Counted from the first letter of the stretch, positions 16,771-25,862 are shown. The stretch is 64,000 bases of DNA from Pseudarthrobacter enclensis (GCF_001457025.1 NZ_KQ758603.1:62001-126000); one strand, 5' to 3'. Notes: generated by a model not told the origin, from the sequence alone. A program made the numbers and translations.

Positions 16771-17760
16771 ATGAGCACGCAGCCCGACGGCACCCCGGTG
16801 GACGGCCTGAAACTCCCCATCTCCCGGCTGGTCCTTGGAACCATGACCTTCGGTGACACCGCCGATGAAGCCACCGCCGGCCGGATGGTGGAGGAGGCGC
16901 TCGCCGCCGGCATCACCACCATCGACACCGCCAACGCCTACGTGGGCGGGATCACCGAGGAGATGCTGGCCCGGCTCCTGAAGGGAAAGCGCGACGGCGT
17001 CATCCTGGCTTCCAAGGCAGGCATGCCTCATGCGGACCACGGCTCCAATTCGCCTTTGTCTCCTGCCGGGCTGCGCGCCAGCGTCGAGGGCAGCCTCCGC
17101 CGCCTGAACGTGGACAGCATCGACCTGTTCTACCTGCACCAGCCGGACCGGGCCACGCCGCTGGCCTCGACCCTGTCCACTGTGGCCGAGCTGGTTGCCG
17201 AGGGGAAGATCGGTGCGCTGGGCGTCTCCAACTTCGCCGCCTGGCAGATCGCCGACGTGGTGCATACGGCGCGTGAAGTCGGGGCGCCGCGTCCCGTCGT
17301 CGCGCAGCAGCTCTACAACCTGGTGGCCCGCCGGCTGGAGGAGGAATACCTCGAGTTCGCCGCCACCCATGACGTGTACACCATGGTCTACAACCCGCTG
17401 GGCGGCGGCCTGCTCACCGGCAAGCACAGCTTTGACGCCAAGCCCACCGAGGGCCGCTACGGCGACTCCAAGCTCGCCGCCATGTACACGCAGCGGTACT
17501 GGGACAAGCAGCTGTTCGATGCGATCGGTGAACTGTCCCGGATCGCCTCCGACGCCGGCATCCCGCTGGCCGAGCTGTCGCTGCGCTGGCTCGCCTACCG
17601 GGACGGGGTTGGGTCCATGCTGCTCGGCGGGTCCAAGGTGGAGCAGCTGCGCGCCAACATCGCCGCCGTGGCCAACGGACCGCTGCCGGCCGACGTCGTG
17701 GAAGCCTGCGATGCCGTGGGCACCTCGCTCCGCGGCCCGATGCCCGCCTACAACCGCTGA
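16771..17760 (+). CDS. Aldo/keto reductase
   Basis: A 329-residue TIM-barrel oxidoreductase of the AKR superfamily. The catalytic tetrad is visible: Asp and Tyr in DTANAYVGG, Lys in ILASKAGM and His in FYLHQPD. The NADP-binding segment LLGGSKVEQLRANI is near the C-terminus. GAGGA lies eight bases before the ATG. In this cluster it may oxidise or reduce a sugar or sugar-acid aldehyde; related actinobacterial enzymes include L-fucose and D-threo-aldose dehydrogenases. Exact substrate unknown. Confidence 0.88.
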   Translation: MSTQPDGTPVDGLKLPISRLVLGTMTFGDTADEATAGRMVEEALAAGITTIDTANAYVGGITEEMLARLLKGKRDGVILASKAGMPHADHGSNSPLSPAGLRASVEGSLRRLNVDSIDLFYLHQPDRATPLASTLSTVAELVAEGKIGALGVSNFAAWQIADVVHTAREVGAPRPVVAQQLYNLVARRLEEEYLEFAATHDVYTMVYNPLGGGLLTGKHSFDAKPTEGRYGDSKLAAMYTQRYWDKQLFDAIGELSRIASDAGIPLAELSLRWLAYRDGVGSMLLGGSKVEQLRANIAAVANGPLPADVVEACDAVGTSLRGPMPAYNR

Positions 17761-17814
17761 TCTTCTCTACTTGCCCGCCGCCTGAACCTGAACCGAACTG
17801 ACTGAAGGACTCTG

Positions 17815-18591
17815 ATGACCTCCCAACTGGCCCTCGAATTCGCCCGCAAGATCCGCGCCCGTGAGCAGGCGGTGGGCTATTGGGCGGTGCTGGACGCGCC
17901 CGTGGCCACCGAACGCATCGGCCGGCTCGGCTACGATTACGTGGCCCTGGACGCGCAGCACGGACTGCTCGGCTACTCGGGCGTGCTCAACGGGCTGATG
18001 GCCGTCGACGCCGGGCACACCGCCGTCGGCATGGTCCGGGTGGAGGCCAACGACTTCACCGCGATCGGCAAGGCATTGGACGCCGGGGCCGTGGGCGTCA
18101 TCGTTCCGCTCATCAACAACGCCGGGGACGCCGCCGCAGCCGTGGCGGCAGCGAAGTACCCGCCGCTGGGTGGCCGCTCCTACGGCCCCATGCGCTCGGC
18201 GCTGCGCGTGGGCCCCGTGCCTGCCGAGGCCAACGCCACCACCATGGTGTTCGCCATGATCGAGACCCCCGAGGGCCTGGCCAACGTCAAGGAAATCTGC
18301 GCCACCCCCGGCCTGGACGGCATCTACGTAGGCCCGTCCGACCTCGCCATCGCGGTGGGCGGGGCGTTCCCCGGGGATCCCGCCGTCGAGACCGAATTCA
18401 ATGCCGCCCTGGAGACCATCGCCGAGGCCGCCGCGTCTGCGGGGATCGCCGCCGGCATCCACACGCCTGCCGGGACGGTGGCCAACCAGCGCCTGAAGCA
18501 GGGCTACACCTTCACCACCATCGCCTCGGACCTGACGCACCTGGAACAGATCGCCAAGTCCCACCTCGACGCCGCTACTTCCAAGGACTAA
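17815..18591 (+). CDS. HpcH/HpaI-type class II aldolase
   Basis: A 258-residue protein of the HpcH/HpaI aldolase family. Typical features are the active-site Asp and His in ALDAQHG, the metal ligand Glu in AMIETPEGL and the acid GIYVGPSDLAIAVGG motif with its metal-binding Asp. Such enzymes split 2-keto-3-deoxy sugar acids into pyruvate and an aldehyde. Its place between an aldo/keto reductase and a sialidase-like protein suggests the lower step of a sugar-acid pathway. The four-carbon kinase and dehydrogenase encoded opposite could use oxidised aldehyde products (inference). Confidence 0.9.
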   Translation: MTSQLALEFARKIRAREQAVGYWAVLDAPVATERIGRLGYDYVALDAQHGLLGYSGVLNGLMAVDAGHTAVGMVRVEANDFTAIGKALDAGAVGVIVPLINNAGDAAAAVAAAKYPPLGGRSYGPMRSALRVGPVPAEANATTMVFAMIETPEGLANVKEICATPGLDGIYVGPSDLAIAVGGAFPGDPAVETEFNAALETIAEAAASAGIAAGIHTPAGTVANQRLKQGYTFTTIASDLTHLEQIAKSHLDAATSKD

Positions 18592-18596
18592 TCATC

Positions 18597-19835
18597 ATGA
18601 CCACCACCACGGACAGCTACAGCACCATCACCCCGGACGGGACGGTCAAGACGGCCGATGGCGCCGACTTCGCCTACCTGCCCGCGCCCACCGTGCAGAG
18701 CCACGCGGCCAACCTGCTCACCCTCCCGGACGGCCGGCTGGGCTGCGTCTGGTTCGGCGGCACCCAGGAAGGCGTCCCGGACATCTCCATCTGGTTCTCT
18801 ACCCTGGAACCGGGCAGCAAGCAGTGGTCCGCACCCGAGCAGCTCTCGGACGACTCCACCCGCTCGGAGCAGAACCCCATCCTGTTCACCAACACTGACG
18901 GCGCCCTCTGGCTGCTGTACACCGCGCAGAAGGCGGGCAACCAGGACACGGCCGAGGTCCGCCGTCGTATTTCCCTGGACAGCGGCCGCACCTGGGGCGA
19001 CGTGGAAATCCTCTTCCCGGCCAACGAGACCGGCGGCGTGTTCGTCCGCCAGTTGCCAGTGGTGCTCCCGTCCGGCCGGATGATCATCCCGATCTTCCGC
19101 TGCATCACCACGCCGGGGGAGAAGTGGGTGGGCAACAGCGACGACAGCGCCGTGATGATCTCCGACGACGCCGGCGCCACCTGGACCGAAACCGTTCTGC
19201 CCGGCAGCCTGGGCTGCGTCCACATGAACATCCAGCCCGTGGCCGACGGCTCGCTGCTGGCCCTGTTCCGCAGCCGCTGGGCCGACTCCATCTACGAATC
19301 CCGCTCCACGGACGACGGCTCCACCTGGAGCGAGCCGGTCCCCACCGAGCTGCCCAACAACAACTCGTCCATCCAGTTTGTGGCCTTGGCCGACGGCCGC
19401 CTGGCCCTGGTGTACAACCACAGCCGGGCGGGGGAGGGCACCGAGCGGCGCCTCTCGCTCTATGACGAGATCGACGACGACGGCCTGGCTGACGAGCAGG
19501 GCGTTGCCGAGCCGGATGCCTCGGCTTTCTCCGAGGACGACGGCGTGAAGCGCGCCTTCTGGGGCACGCCGCGCTCGCCGATGACCCTGGCCATCTCCGA
19601 GGACTCCGGCCGGACCTGGCCGATCCGCCGGAACCTGGACGTGGGGGACGGGTACTGCCTGTCCAACAACTCCCGCGACGGGCTCAACCGCGAATACTCC
19701 TACCCGTCCATCCACCAGGGCCCGGACGGTGCGCTGAACATTGCGTACACGTATTTCCGGCAGGCCATCAAGTTCGTCCGGGTTGATCCGCAGTGGGCGT
19801 ACGAGGGCAGCACCACTCCGGGCGGGGACGCATGA
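18597..19835 (+). CDS. Sialidase-like BNR/Asp-box protein, no signal peptide
   Basis: A 412-residue six-bladed propeller-type protein. Four Asp-boxes are readable: SLDSGRTW, SDDAGATW, STDDGSTW and SEDSGRTW. There is no signal peptide or membrane segment, so it acts in the cytoplasm, likely on an imported oligosaccharide or acidic sugar. The frame is open far upstream into the aldolase gene, but the ATG at 18597 starts the real domain. Relatives are annotated as exo-alpha-sialidases, yet the arginine triad of true sialidases is not obvious, so a different glycosidase or lyase-like role is possible. Its stop overlaps the next start. Confidence 0.8.
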   Translation: MTTTTDSYSTITPDGTVKTADGADFAYLPAPTVQSHAANLLTLPDGRLGCVWFGGTQEGVPDISIWFSTLEPGSKQWSAPEQLSDDSTRSEQNPILFTNTDGALWLLYTAQKAGNQDTAEVRRRISLDSGRTWGDVEILFPANETGGVFVRQLPVVLPSGRMIIPIFRCITTPGEKWVGNSDDSAVMISDDAGATWTETVLPGSLGCVHMNIQPVADGSLLALFRSRWADSIYESRSTDDGSTWSEPVPTELPNNNSSIQFVALADGRLALVYNHSRAGEGTERRLSLYDEIDDDGLADEQGVAEPDASAFSEDDGVKRAFWGTPRSPMTLAISEDSGRTWPIRRNLDVGDGYCLSNNSRDGLNREYSYPSIHQGPDGALNIAYTYFRQAIKFVRVDPQWAYEGSTTPGGDA

Positions 19836-20506
19836 CCAAGCACGCGGTGGTCACTGGCACCAGCTCGGGCATCGGCAAGGCGATCGCTGAGCGGCTGCTG
19901 GCCGACGGCTGGAAGGTCACGGGGCTGAGCCGTACCGAGTCCGCCCTGGACGGGAAGTTCGAGTGGCTGCAGGCAGATCTTTCCGAGCCTGATTCGCTGG
20001 CTTCTGTGGTCTCTTCGCTCGAGCCGGCGGATGCCCTGGTGCATGCCGCCGGGTTCCAGCGGACCGCGCATATGGGTTCCCTTGATCCGTCCGCGCTCGC
20101 GGGCATGTTCACCGTCCACGTGGCGGCCGCGTCGGTGCTGGCCAACGCGCTGGTGCCCACTATGCCCGACGGCGGCCGGATCGTCCTGCTCGGCAGCCGC
20201 ACCTCCACGGGGATGCCGGGCAAGAGCCACTATGCAGCAACGAAGGCTGCGCTGATGGGGCTGGGCCGGACATGGGCCCAGGAGCTGGCGCCGCGCGGGA
20301 TCACGGTCAACGTGCTGTCCCCGGGCCCGACCGACACTCCGATGCTGAACGACCCCGGCCGCGCCGCCACCCCGGTGAAGCTGCCGGCCCTCGGCGCGCT
20401 GGTGGACCCGGAAGACGTGGCCGCCCTGGCCGCCTTCCTGCTGGGCCCGCACGGCAAGTCGATCACAGGCCAGAACTACGTGATCTGCGGCGGCGCCTCC
20501 CTCTGA
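19832..20506 (+). CDS. Short-chain dehydrogenase/reductase (SDR)
   Basis: A 224-residue classical SDR starting by ATGA overlap with the sialidase-like gene. The cofactor loop is TGTSSGIG, the catalytic Ser is in LGSRTS and the active Tyr/Lys are in YAATK. The C-terminal PGPTDTPM and SITGQNYVICGG complete the pattern. As the last gene of the cluster it probably oxidises or reduces an intermediate of the same sugar-acid pathway. The NAD or NADP preference is not clear. Confidence 0.87.
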   Translation: MTKHAVVTGTSSGIGKAIAERLLADGWKVTGLSRTESALDGKFEWLQADLSEPDSLASVVSSLEPADALVHAAGFQRTAHMGSLDPSALAGMFTVHVAAASVLANALVPTMPDGGRIVLLGSRTSTGMPGKSHYAATKAALMGLGRTWAQELAPRGITVNVLSPGPTDTPMLNDPGRAATPVKLPALGALVDPEDVAALAAFLLGPHGKSITGQNYVICGGASL

Positions 20507-20550
20507 CCCCGCTCCCTGGTGGTGGCCAGCCCCGGGTTCTCCCGGCTGCT

Positions 20551-20625
20551 CCGCCCAAATCGCTGGAACGGTGCGGGGACGCTGGACCGGTTCAGCGTCC
20601 CCGCACCGTTCCAGCGTCCTCGGCG
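20551..20625. repeat. 75-bp repeat, copy 1, with 24-bp inverted arms
   Basis: Contains a perfect inverted repeat (arms 20561-20584 and 20593-20616, eight-base spacer containing ACCGGT). A second copy lies at 20876-20950 and is identical in 73 of 75 positions. It sits in the 540-base non-coding gap after the SDR gene. As RNA it would fold into a very stable stem; it may act as terminator, REP-type element or mobile palindrome. Confidence 0.85.
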
Positions 20626-20875
20626 CTCGAGAGGCGCACGCAACCCGGGCTGGGCGCGTCAGGTTCCAACCTCACCCTCCAGGACAAGTGCCCGGCCGAC
20701 GTCTTCGAGCACGATCAGACTCCCAACGCCCCCCGTGGTGCACCAGAGGGTGGGCAACGCCCTGGGCCGCGCGTCCGGGCCGGCAGACCCCGCGTTCCAG
20801 CCGGTCTGCCTCTAGCGCGGACGCCTCAGCCAATGAGAACGTACGACGGCGGGTGGCTGGCTTTGTGCCCGCCAC

Positions 20876-20950
20876 CCGCCCAAATCGCTGGAACGGTGCG
20901 GGGACGCTGGACCGGTTCAGCGTCCCCGCCCCGTTCCAGCGTCCACGGCG
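20876..20950. repeat. 75-bp repeat, copy 2
   Basis: Second copy of the element at 20551-20625, with two base changes, one of which breaks a pair in the 24-bp stem (arms 20886-20909 and 20918-20941). Both copies are followed at 91-94 bases from their left end by the shared sequence CCGGGCTGGGCGCG (20645-20658 and 20967-20980). The rest of 20507-21046 holds no convincing gene. Confidence 0.85.
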
Positions 20951-21046
20951 TCCATGCCCCGCCAATCCGGGCTGGGCGCGCCCCGGTCAACAAGCCGCCG
21001 AAGGAAGCACCTCGGGATGCCCAGCGGGACGCCCCTCGGCAAGGTC

Positions 21047-21790
21047 TCAGTGCCGGTGCAGCGACTCCGCCAGCCGTTCGGGCTCAACCCGGTGCGGCGG
21101 ATCGAAGTGGTGGCGCCGCGGAAACACCTCGAGGTGGAAGTCGGGGAAGAACACCCGGGCCAGCCGGGCGGCGACGTCGCCCTGGTCGTCCGGATGGCTC
21201 AGCCCGCCCACGGCGTAGTACACGGGCCGGCTGAACGCGGCGAGCCGTGACCGGTCAAGGTCGTATTCCTTGAACGTGCGCAGGAAAGCCAGGATCCCGG
21301 CGGGCCGCTTGGCCATCCACGGCGGCGGGGGACCAGGCTCTGCAGGCGGCAGGACGACGTCGGGCCTTACCTGCAGCCGCATGAAGCCGGCCATGAACTC
21401 CTCCGGCGGCAGGCCCTCCAATTCGTCGAATAACCGGCGGTGTTCGGCGTAGGAGCGGCTCCAGTCCCAGTTCCCCGCCCACGCCGGTTCCAGCACGGCA
21501 AGGCTCTGCAGCCGCTCCGGATGCTTCGCGGCGAACGCCAGCGCCACCGAACCGCCGCCCGAATAGCCCAGCAGGTGGAACGTCTGCCAGCCCCGCGAGT
21601 CGGCTTCCCGGAGGACACCGTCAACCTCGGTGTCCAGGCTCCAGCCGGGCGGCGGCGCACTGCCCCGGTAGAGCTCCAGTTCCTTCGCAACCGCCTGCAC
21701 GCCCGGCCCCAAAGCGTTGATCAGAGCGCCGTAGGCCAGCTCCGCAGGAAGGACTGCGCCGGGAAGCAAAATGACCGGAATCGGTTCCAT
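21047..21790 (-). CDS. Alpha/beta hydrolase
   Basis: About 247 residues from the ATG at 21790, which opens directly into the fold (EPIPVILLPGAVLP, the oxyanion-side strand). The nucleophile elbow is GYSGGG near residue 100, the likely acid is the Asp in SHPDD, and the catalytic His is in RRHHFDPP near the C-terminus. It belongs to a three-gene operon with a small membrane protein and a hemerythrin protein. Its start lies inside the 3' end of the membrane protein gene, an overlap of 70 bases. Substrate unknown; esterase-like. Confidence 0.8.
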   Translation of the reverse strand: MEPIPVILLPGAVLPAELAYGALINALGPGVQAVAKELELYRGSAPPPGWSLDTEVDGVLREADSRGWQTFHLLGYSGGGSVALAFAAKHPERLQSLAVLEPAWAGNWDWSRSYAEHRRLFDELEGLPPEEFMAGFMRLQVRPDVVLPPAEPGPPPPWMAKRPAGILAFLRTFKEYDLDRSRLAAFSRPVYYAVGGLSHPDDQGDVAARLARVFFPDFHLEVFPRRHHFDPPHRVEPERLAESLHRH

Positions 21791-22173
21791 GGAAGAACCA
21801 TACGCCCGCGCCCGGCCAGCGCAATGGGACGCCGGCGGCGGAGGTTCCGGGCGTGGAGGTAGGCCATCAGGACCAGGAGCGGGACGTGGATGGCGGGGAG
21901 GTTCTGCGCGAACCACCGGGGCAGGTAGATGTCCGTGACGGACCCGCTCTCAGCGCCGTAGCGTTCGGCCAGGCCGGTGAGCGGGCACCGGAAGCCGTTG
22001 CCGGCGAACACCAGGGATTCGCCGGCCACTACGGCGGCCGCAACCCCCACGCGCTTGTCAGTGCGCCCGGCCAGCCCCGCCGCCAGCACGTAGACCACGC
22101 ACGCCTCAATGGAGAACCACGCCAGCGTGTGCACCGCTTTGACCGCCACCACCGCGGCCGGTCGCTGGACCAT
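21721..22173 (-). CDS. Small membrane protein with CPLT motif (DUF2784-like)
   Basis: A 150-residue protein with about three hydrophobic helices (residues 5-32, 42-57 and 88-108) and the segment GFRCPLTGLAERYG, reminiscent of the CPLT motif of DUF2784 membrane proteins. It starts three bases after the hemerythrin gene stop, so it is coupled to it. The last 24 residues read through the start of the hydrolase gene in another frame and look non-conserved, so the natural end may be earlier if a frameshift is present. Function unknown. Confidence 0.65.
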   Translation of the reverse strand: MVQRPAAVVAVKAVHTLAWFSIEACVVYVLAAGLAGRTDKRVGVAAAVVAGESLVFAGNGFRCPLTGLAERYGAESGSVTDIYLPRWFAQNLPAIHVPLLVLMAYLHARNLRRRRPIALAGRGRMVLPWNRFRSFCFPAQSFLRSWPTAL

Positions 22174-22176
22174 CGG

Positions 22177-22899
22177 CTACAGGGTCTCGGGGATGGGCCG
22201 GCCCGGGAAGAGCGTAGCGTACTGCTTCCGGTACATCCGGCGGCCCACCAGCTTGTAGGCCAACCGGACCGGCGCCGGGATCTCCTTGAACAGCTCGGCG
22301 CGGTCCGCGGGCGGGTTGGTGGCCAGCACCATGCCGAGGTAGGCCACCATGAATTTCTTGTCGAACTTGTCGATGCCGTGCTGGCCCACCGCCGCGGCCT
22401 CCTTCTCGGTCATCACCCGGTCCACCACCGGCATGACCTCCGTGACCTCGCGGCGCAGGTGCACGTCCAGGACGGCCTTCAGGTCCTCGTACAGCGCAGC
22501 GAGTTCGGACGCGTCGGAGGGGTCCGCTGTCCGCATCCACCGCAGCCGCACCGGTTCGATCCGCTCCAGCCGCTGCGTGACCTGGCGGTGGTGCTCCAGC
22601 ATCTGGGCGATGTGCAGGACGCAGCCGGGGGCGCGCTGTTCCAGGGGCGGGTACATCAGCAGGTCCTCGCCCTCGTGGTGGACGTGCAGCACCATGTCGA
22701 AGTTGCCCAGCACCTCCCCGACGTAGGCCGCGCGCGACGTGTCGCCGGCCACCGACCGCACCAGCCCGGGCGCCTCGCCGTAGGCCCAAAGGAAGAAGCG
22801 GTGGATCCTGCGCATGGCGGCGGTCCCGGTGCACAGGACGGGCCCCGGCGGGAGGGGAGCGGCGGTTTCGCCGGGCTGCATGGTGAAGAAGTCGGTCAT
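22177..22899 (-). CDS. Hemerythrin HHE cation-binding domain protein
   Basis: About 240 residues from the ATG at 22899 (the frame is open to 22992). Iron-binding residues are arranged as in bacterial hemerythrins: RRIHRFF, VHHEGEDLLMYP, LEHHRQV and DVHLRREVTEVMP, giving His and Glu ligands for a di-iron site in a four-helix bundle. A C-terminal extension of about 70 residues contains a basic Arg/Lys-rich patch. Such proteins bind oxygen or NO or sense redox stress. First gene of an operon with a membrane protein and hydrolase. Confidence 0.87.
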   Translation of the reverse strand: MTDFFTMQPGETAAPLPPGPVLCTGTAAMRRIHRFFLWAYGEAPGLVRSVAGDTSRAAYVGEVLGNFDMVLHVHHEGEDLLMYPPLEQRAPGCVLHIAQMLEHHRQVTQRLERIEPVRLRWMRTADPSDASELAALYEDLKAVLDVHLRREVTEVMPVVDRVMTEKEAAAVGQHGIDKFDKKFMVAYLGMVLATNPPADRAELFKEIPAPVRLAYKLVGRRMYRKQYATLFPGRPIPETL

Positions 22900-23150
22900 G
22901 GGAGGGCCCCTGTTCGTCGTGCGAGACCAGGCCCTCTCCCCGCGAGCATCGTAACCCCGGGCCCCACGGCAAACAATGCCGGAAAAGCTCAAGGCGTCAG
23001 GCCGGGCAGGGCGGCACCCGGAGGCGGGACCGTCGGCCGCGGGCCCGCGGTGTGATGGACGACGGCGGGACGCACCGCCGTCGTCCCCTCGCCAAAGTGA
23101 GGGGCTGCTTCCCCTACCCAGCCCGCCGGCGCGGGCGCAAGATAGCCCCT

Positions 23151-24017
23151 ATGACGAAGAAGCTGACAGGTGTGTTCCTGGCCCTCCTGGGTCTGCTGGC
23201 CGCAGGAATGGCTCCGGCTGCGGCAGCACCGCCCGCCGGCGGCACGGACCCGGTGGGCAACGATGTGTCCTGGCCCCAGTGCGGCAAGACGCTGCCCGCA
23301 TCCCCGGCTTTCGCGATCGTGGGCGTGACCGGAGGGCTGGCTAACAACACGAATCCCTGCCTCCGTGACCAGCTCGACTGGGCGGCGGGCAAGGCAACCG
23401 GCGGAACCACCCAACCGAAGGTCGCCTTGTACGTGAACACCGCCAACCCGGGGCACGAGGGCTCCTGGTGGCCATCATCCAACACCTACGGGAACGCCAG
23501 CGTTCCCAATCCCTACGGGACATGTGACGCCAAGGGTGCAGCTGAGGGGCCAGTAGACCTGCCGTGCTCCTACATGTACGGCTACGCCAAGGCCTACGAC
23601 GACGCCACCATCCGGGGCATCACGAACCCCGGCAACTACGTCTGGTGGCTGGATGTGGAGACCGGCAACAGCTGGCAGACAGGCACCTCGAACGCCACGG
23701 CCCTGAACCGCGCCACGCTCGAAGGGATGGCCGGCTACTTCAAGGGCATCACCGCTGGCCGGACGGACCCGAACGGGAAGCCGGCCGGGGTGGGCATCTA
23801 CTCCACCGGCAGCCAGTGGGGAACCATCGCGGGGACGGTGCCGGCGGGCAGCCCCCTGGCCGGCCTGCCCAGCTGGCTGGCGGGGGCCAAAACCCTGCGG
23901 GGAGCGCAATCGAACTGCTCCCTGCCTGGCCTGACCCCCGGCAGCCCGGTCACGGTGACCCAGTACGTCTCGGCCGGACTGGACTACGACAACGCCTGTA
24001 AGCCGGCAGCTAAATAG
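23151..24017 (+). CDS. Secreted GH25-like protein
   Basis: A 288-residue protein starting at 23151. A Sec signal peptide ends near AGMAPAAAAPPAGG (about residue 28). The mature part opens with GNDVSWPQCGK and continues with YVNTANPG, WWLDVETGNSW and GIYSTGSQWG, the strand order of GH25/DUF1906-like TIM barrels found in actinobacterial exported proteins. The DVE motif supplies the acidic pair expected for lysozyme-like catalysis. It may hydrolyse peptidoglycan or another wall polysaccharide, though many members have no tested activity. Four cysteines could form two disulfides. Confidence 0.75.
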   Translation: MTKKLTGVFLALLGLLAAGMAPAAAAPPAGGTDPVGNDVSWPQCGKTLPASPAFAIVGVTGGLANNTNPCLRDQLDWAAGKATGGTTQPKVALYVNTANPGHEGSWWPSSNTYGNASVPNPYGTCDAKGAAEGPVDLPCSYMYGYAKAYDDATIRGITNPGNYVWWLDVETGNSWQTGTSNATALNRATLEGMAGYFKGITAGRTDPNGKPAGVGIYSTGSQWGTIAGTVPAGSPLAGLPSWLAGAKTLRGAQSNCSLPGLTPGSPVTVTQYVSAGLDYDNACKPAAK

Positions 24018-24091
24018 GCAGCCACCTAGCCTCCGGGAGCCCCGCCAGCGCGTTTGCGTCACTTATGGCTGGAACCGGATCACGCGAAGGG

Positions 24092-25681
24092 TCAGGCGCG
24101 CGCCTGGAGGCCCGGGACTCCGTCACGGATCTCGAAGGAGGCCTTCGTGGACACCGGTGCGCCCGGCGTCGTGACATGGTCCAGGACCCGGAAATCGGCG
24201 GTCATGGCGTCCCTGGTGATGCGGGTGTTCACGTAGCCGCGGTTGTCGTTGTAGAACTTCAGGTGCGGATTCCACGCCATGACCGGGTCCGTGGTGGAGC
24301 CGGTGCCGTTGCCTGTGGAAGTGATGGACGTGCACACCAGCTCCGAGCCCACCACGGGGGAGGCCGGGTCCTTGTAGTCCACCTTGACGTCGTTGGCCCA
24401 GTTGCGGTGCACGTCGCCGGTGAGGACGACGGCGTTGCGGACGTTGGCGTCCACCCAGCCCCGGGTGATGCGCCGGCGGGAGGATACGTACCCGTCCCAG
24501 CCGTCCATCGACACGTCGTCCACGTCCAGGGCCTGGGCGCGGTCCCGTTCGGCGAAGAAGACCTGCTGGCCCAGGATGTCCCACCGCTGGGTGGAGTTTT
24601 TGAAACCCTCCAGCAGCCACTTTTCCTGCTCGGCGCCGGTGATGGTCCGGTCCTCGGCCAGGCGCTCCGCCACGTTCTTCTTCCAGCCGTCGCCGGCGAG
24701 CTGGTCGTCGCGGTACTGCCGGGTGTCCATCATGTGGAAGTTGGCCAGCTGGCCCCACTGGATCCTGCGGTAGATCTTCATGTCCGGCCCGGCCGGCAGG
24801 GACGACGGGCGCAGCGGCATGTTCTCGTAGTACGCCTGGAACGCTGCCGCCCGGCGTCGGCGGAAGTTCGCGGTGGTGTCATTGAGCTGGCCGGCGTCGC
24901 TGTTCTCCGGGACGTCGTCCGCCCAGTTGTTGTCCACCTCGTGGTCATCCCAGACCACCGCCCAGGGCGCGATGGCGTGCGAGGCCTGCAGGTCGGCGTC
25001 GGCCTTGTACTGTGCGTGGCGCTGCCGGTAGGTCTCCAGTGTGACGGTCTCCGGGCCCTCATGGTCGCGCGGGTTGCCGCCGCCGAGCACGTAGCTGCCC
25101 TTCTTGTACTCGTAGAGGTAGTCGCCCAGGTGCAGCACCAGGTCCGGGTGATCCTCGGCCAGGCGCTTGTAGGCGGTGAAGTAGCCGTGCTCGTACTGGG
25201 CGCAGCTGGCGAACGCCATGGCCAGCGCGGCGGGCGTCTCGTGCAGGGCAGGGGTGGTGAGGGTGCGGCCCACAGGGCTGACATGGCGGCCGGCGCGGAA
25301 CCGGTAGAAGTACTCGCGTCCCGCCTTCAATCCCCGCAGCTCAACGTGCACCGAGTGCGCGGACTCGGGACGGGCCTGCTCCACGCCGCTGGCCACCACC
25401 TTGCGCATGCCCTGGTCTTCGGCCACTTCCCACTGCACGGCCACGGGGCGGGAGGGCATGCCGCCCAGGCCGTCCTCCGCCACCGGGTTCAGCGCCAGGC
25501 GCGTCCACAGCACGAAGCCGTCCGGCCACGGCTCGCCGGACGCGATGCCGAGCAGGAAGGGGTCGGTGCGGAGGCCGGCGTCGTCTGCGGTGGAAACCGC
25601 GACGGCGGCACTTGGCAGGGCGGCGACGATGCCTGCGCCCAGGCCGGCGGAGATGAGGGTTCTGCGGGAAATGTTGTCCAT
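24092..25681 (-). CDS. phoD: Alkaline phosphatase D (PhoD), Tat-exported
   Basis: A 529-residue PhoD phosphatase/phosphodiesterase. The N-terminus SRRTLISAGLGAG is a Tat signal, as expected for a cofactor-containing exported enzyme. Metal ligands are in LHLGDYLYEY, WDDHEVDNNW (a PhoD hallmark) and LTGDVHRNW. PhoD uses Fe and Ca to release phosphate from organic esters outside the cell. No PhoB-like box was recognised upstream. It is monocistronic and divergent from the SDR gene at 25863. Confidence 0.92.
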   Translation of the reverse strand: MDNISRRTLISAGLGAGIVAALPSAAVAVSTADDAGLRTDPFLLGIASGEPWPDGFVLWTRLALNPVAEDGLGGMPSRPVAVQWEVAEDQGMRKVVASGVEQARPESAHSVHVELRGLKAGREYFYRFRAGRHVSPVGRTLTTPALHETPAALAMAFASCAQYEHGYFTAYKRLAEDHPDLVLHLGDYLYEYKKGSYVLGGGNPRDHEGPETVTLETYRQRHAQYKADADLQASHAIAPWAVVWDDHEVDNNWADDVPENSDAGQLNDTTANFRRRRAAAFQAYYENMPLRPSSLPAGPDMKIYRRIQWGQLANFHMMDTRQYRDDQLAGDGWKKNVAERLAEDRTITGAEQEKWLLEGFKNSTQRWDILGQQVFFAERDRAQALDVDDVSMDGWDGYVSSRRRITRGWVDANVRNAVVLTGDVHRNWANDVKVDYKDPASPVVGSELVCTSITSTGNGTGSTTDPVMAWNPHLKFYNDNRGYVNTRITRDAMTADFRVLDHVTTPGAPVSTKASFEIRDGVPGLQARA

Positions 25682-25862
25682 GCTCCGAACCTAGGAAGGC
25701 CAGCTGGACAATCTCTGAGGGGGATATGAATGGACGGTTAACTGCGTGACAAGAACAGTCGATCCCAAGCGTAACCCCCGTGGGCCGTTGGACTCTGGCC
25801 CCGGGTGAGGACTGACGGGACAGTGGTAGCCGGACCCTGCACTGCCAAACGAAGGAACCACC

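Noticed and set aside
17880..18596. In-frame extension joining the aldolase region to the sialidase-like protein
   Set aside because: The upstream part is an out-of-frame shadow of the aldolase gene; the ATG at 18597 begins the conserved domain.
20519..21250. Several open frames in the repeat region
   Set aside because: They translate the repeats into low-complexity sequence, have no ribosome sites and do not match known proteins.
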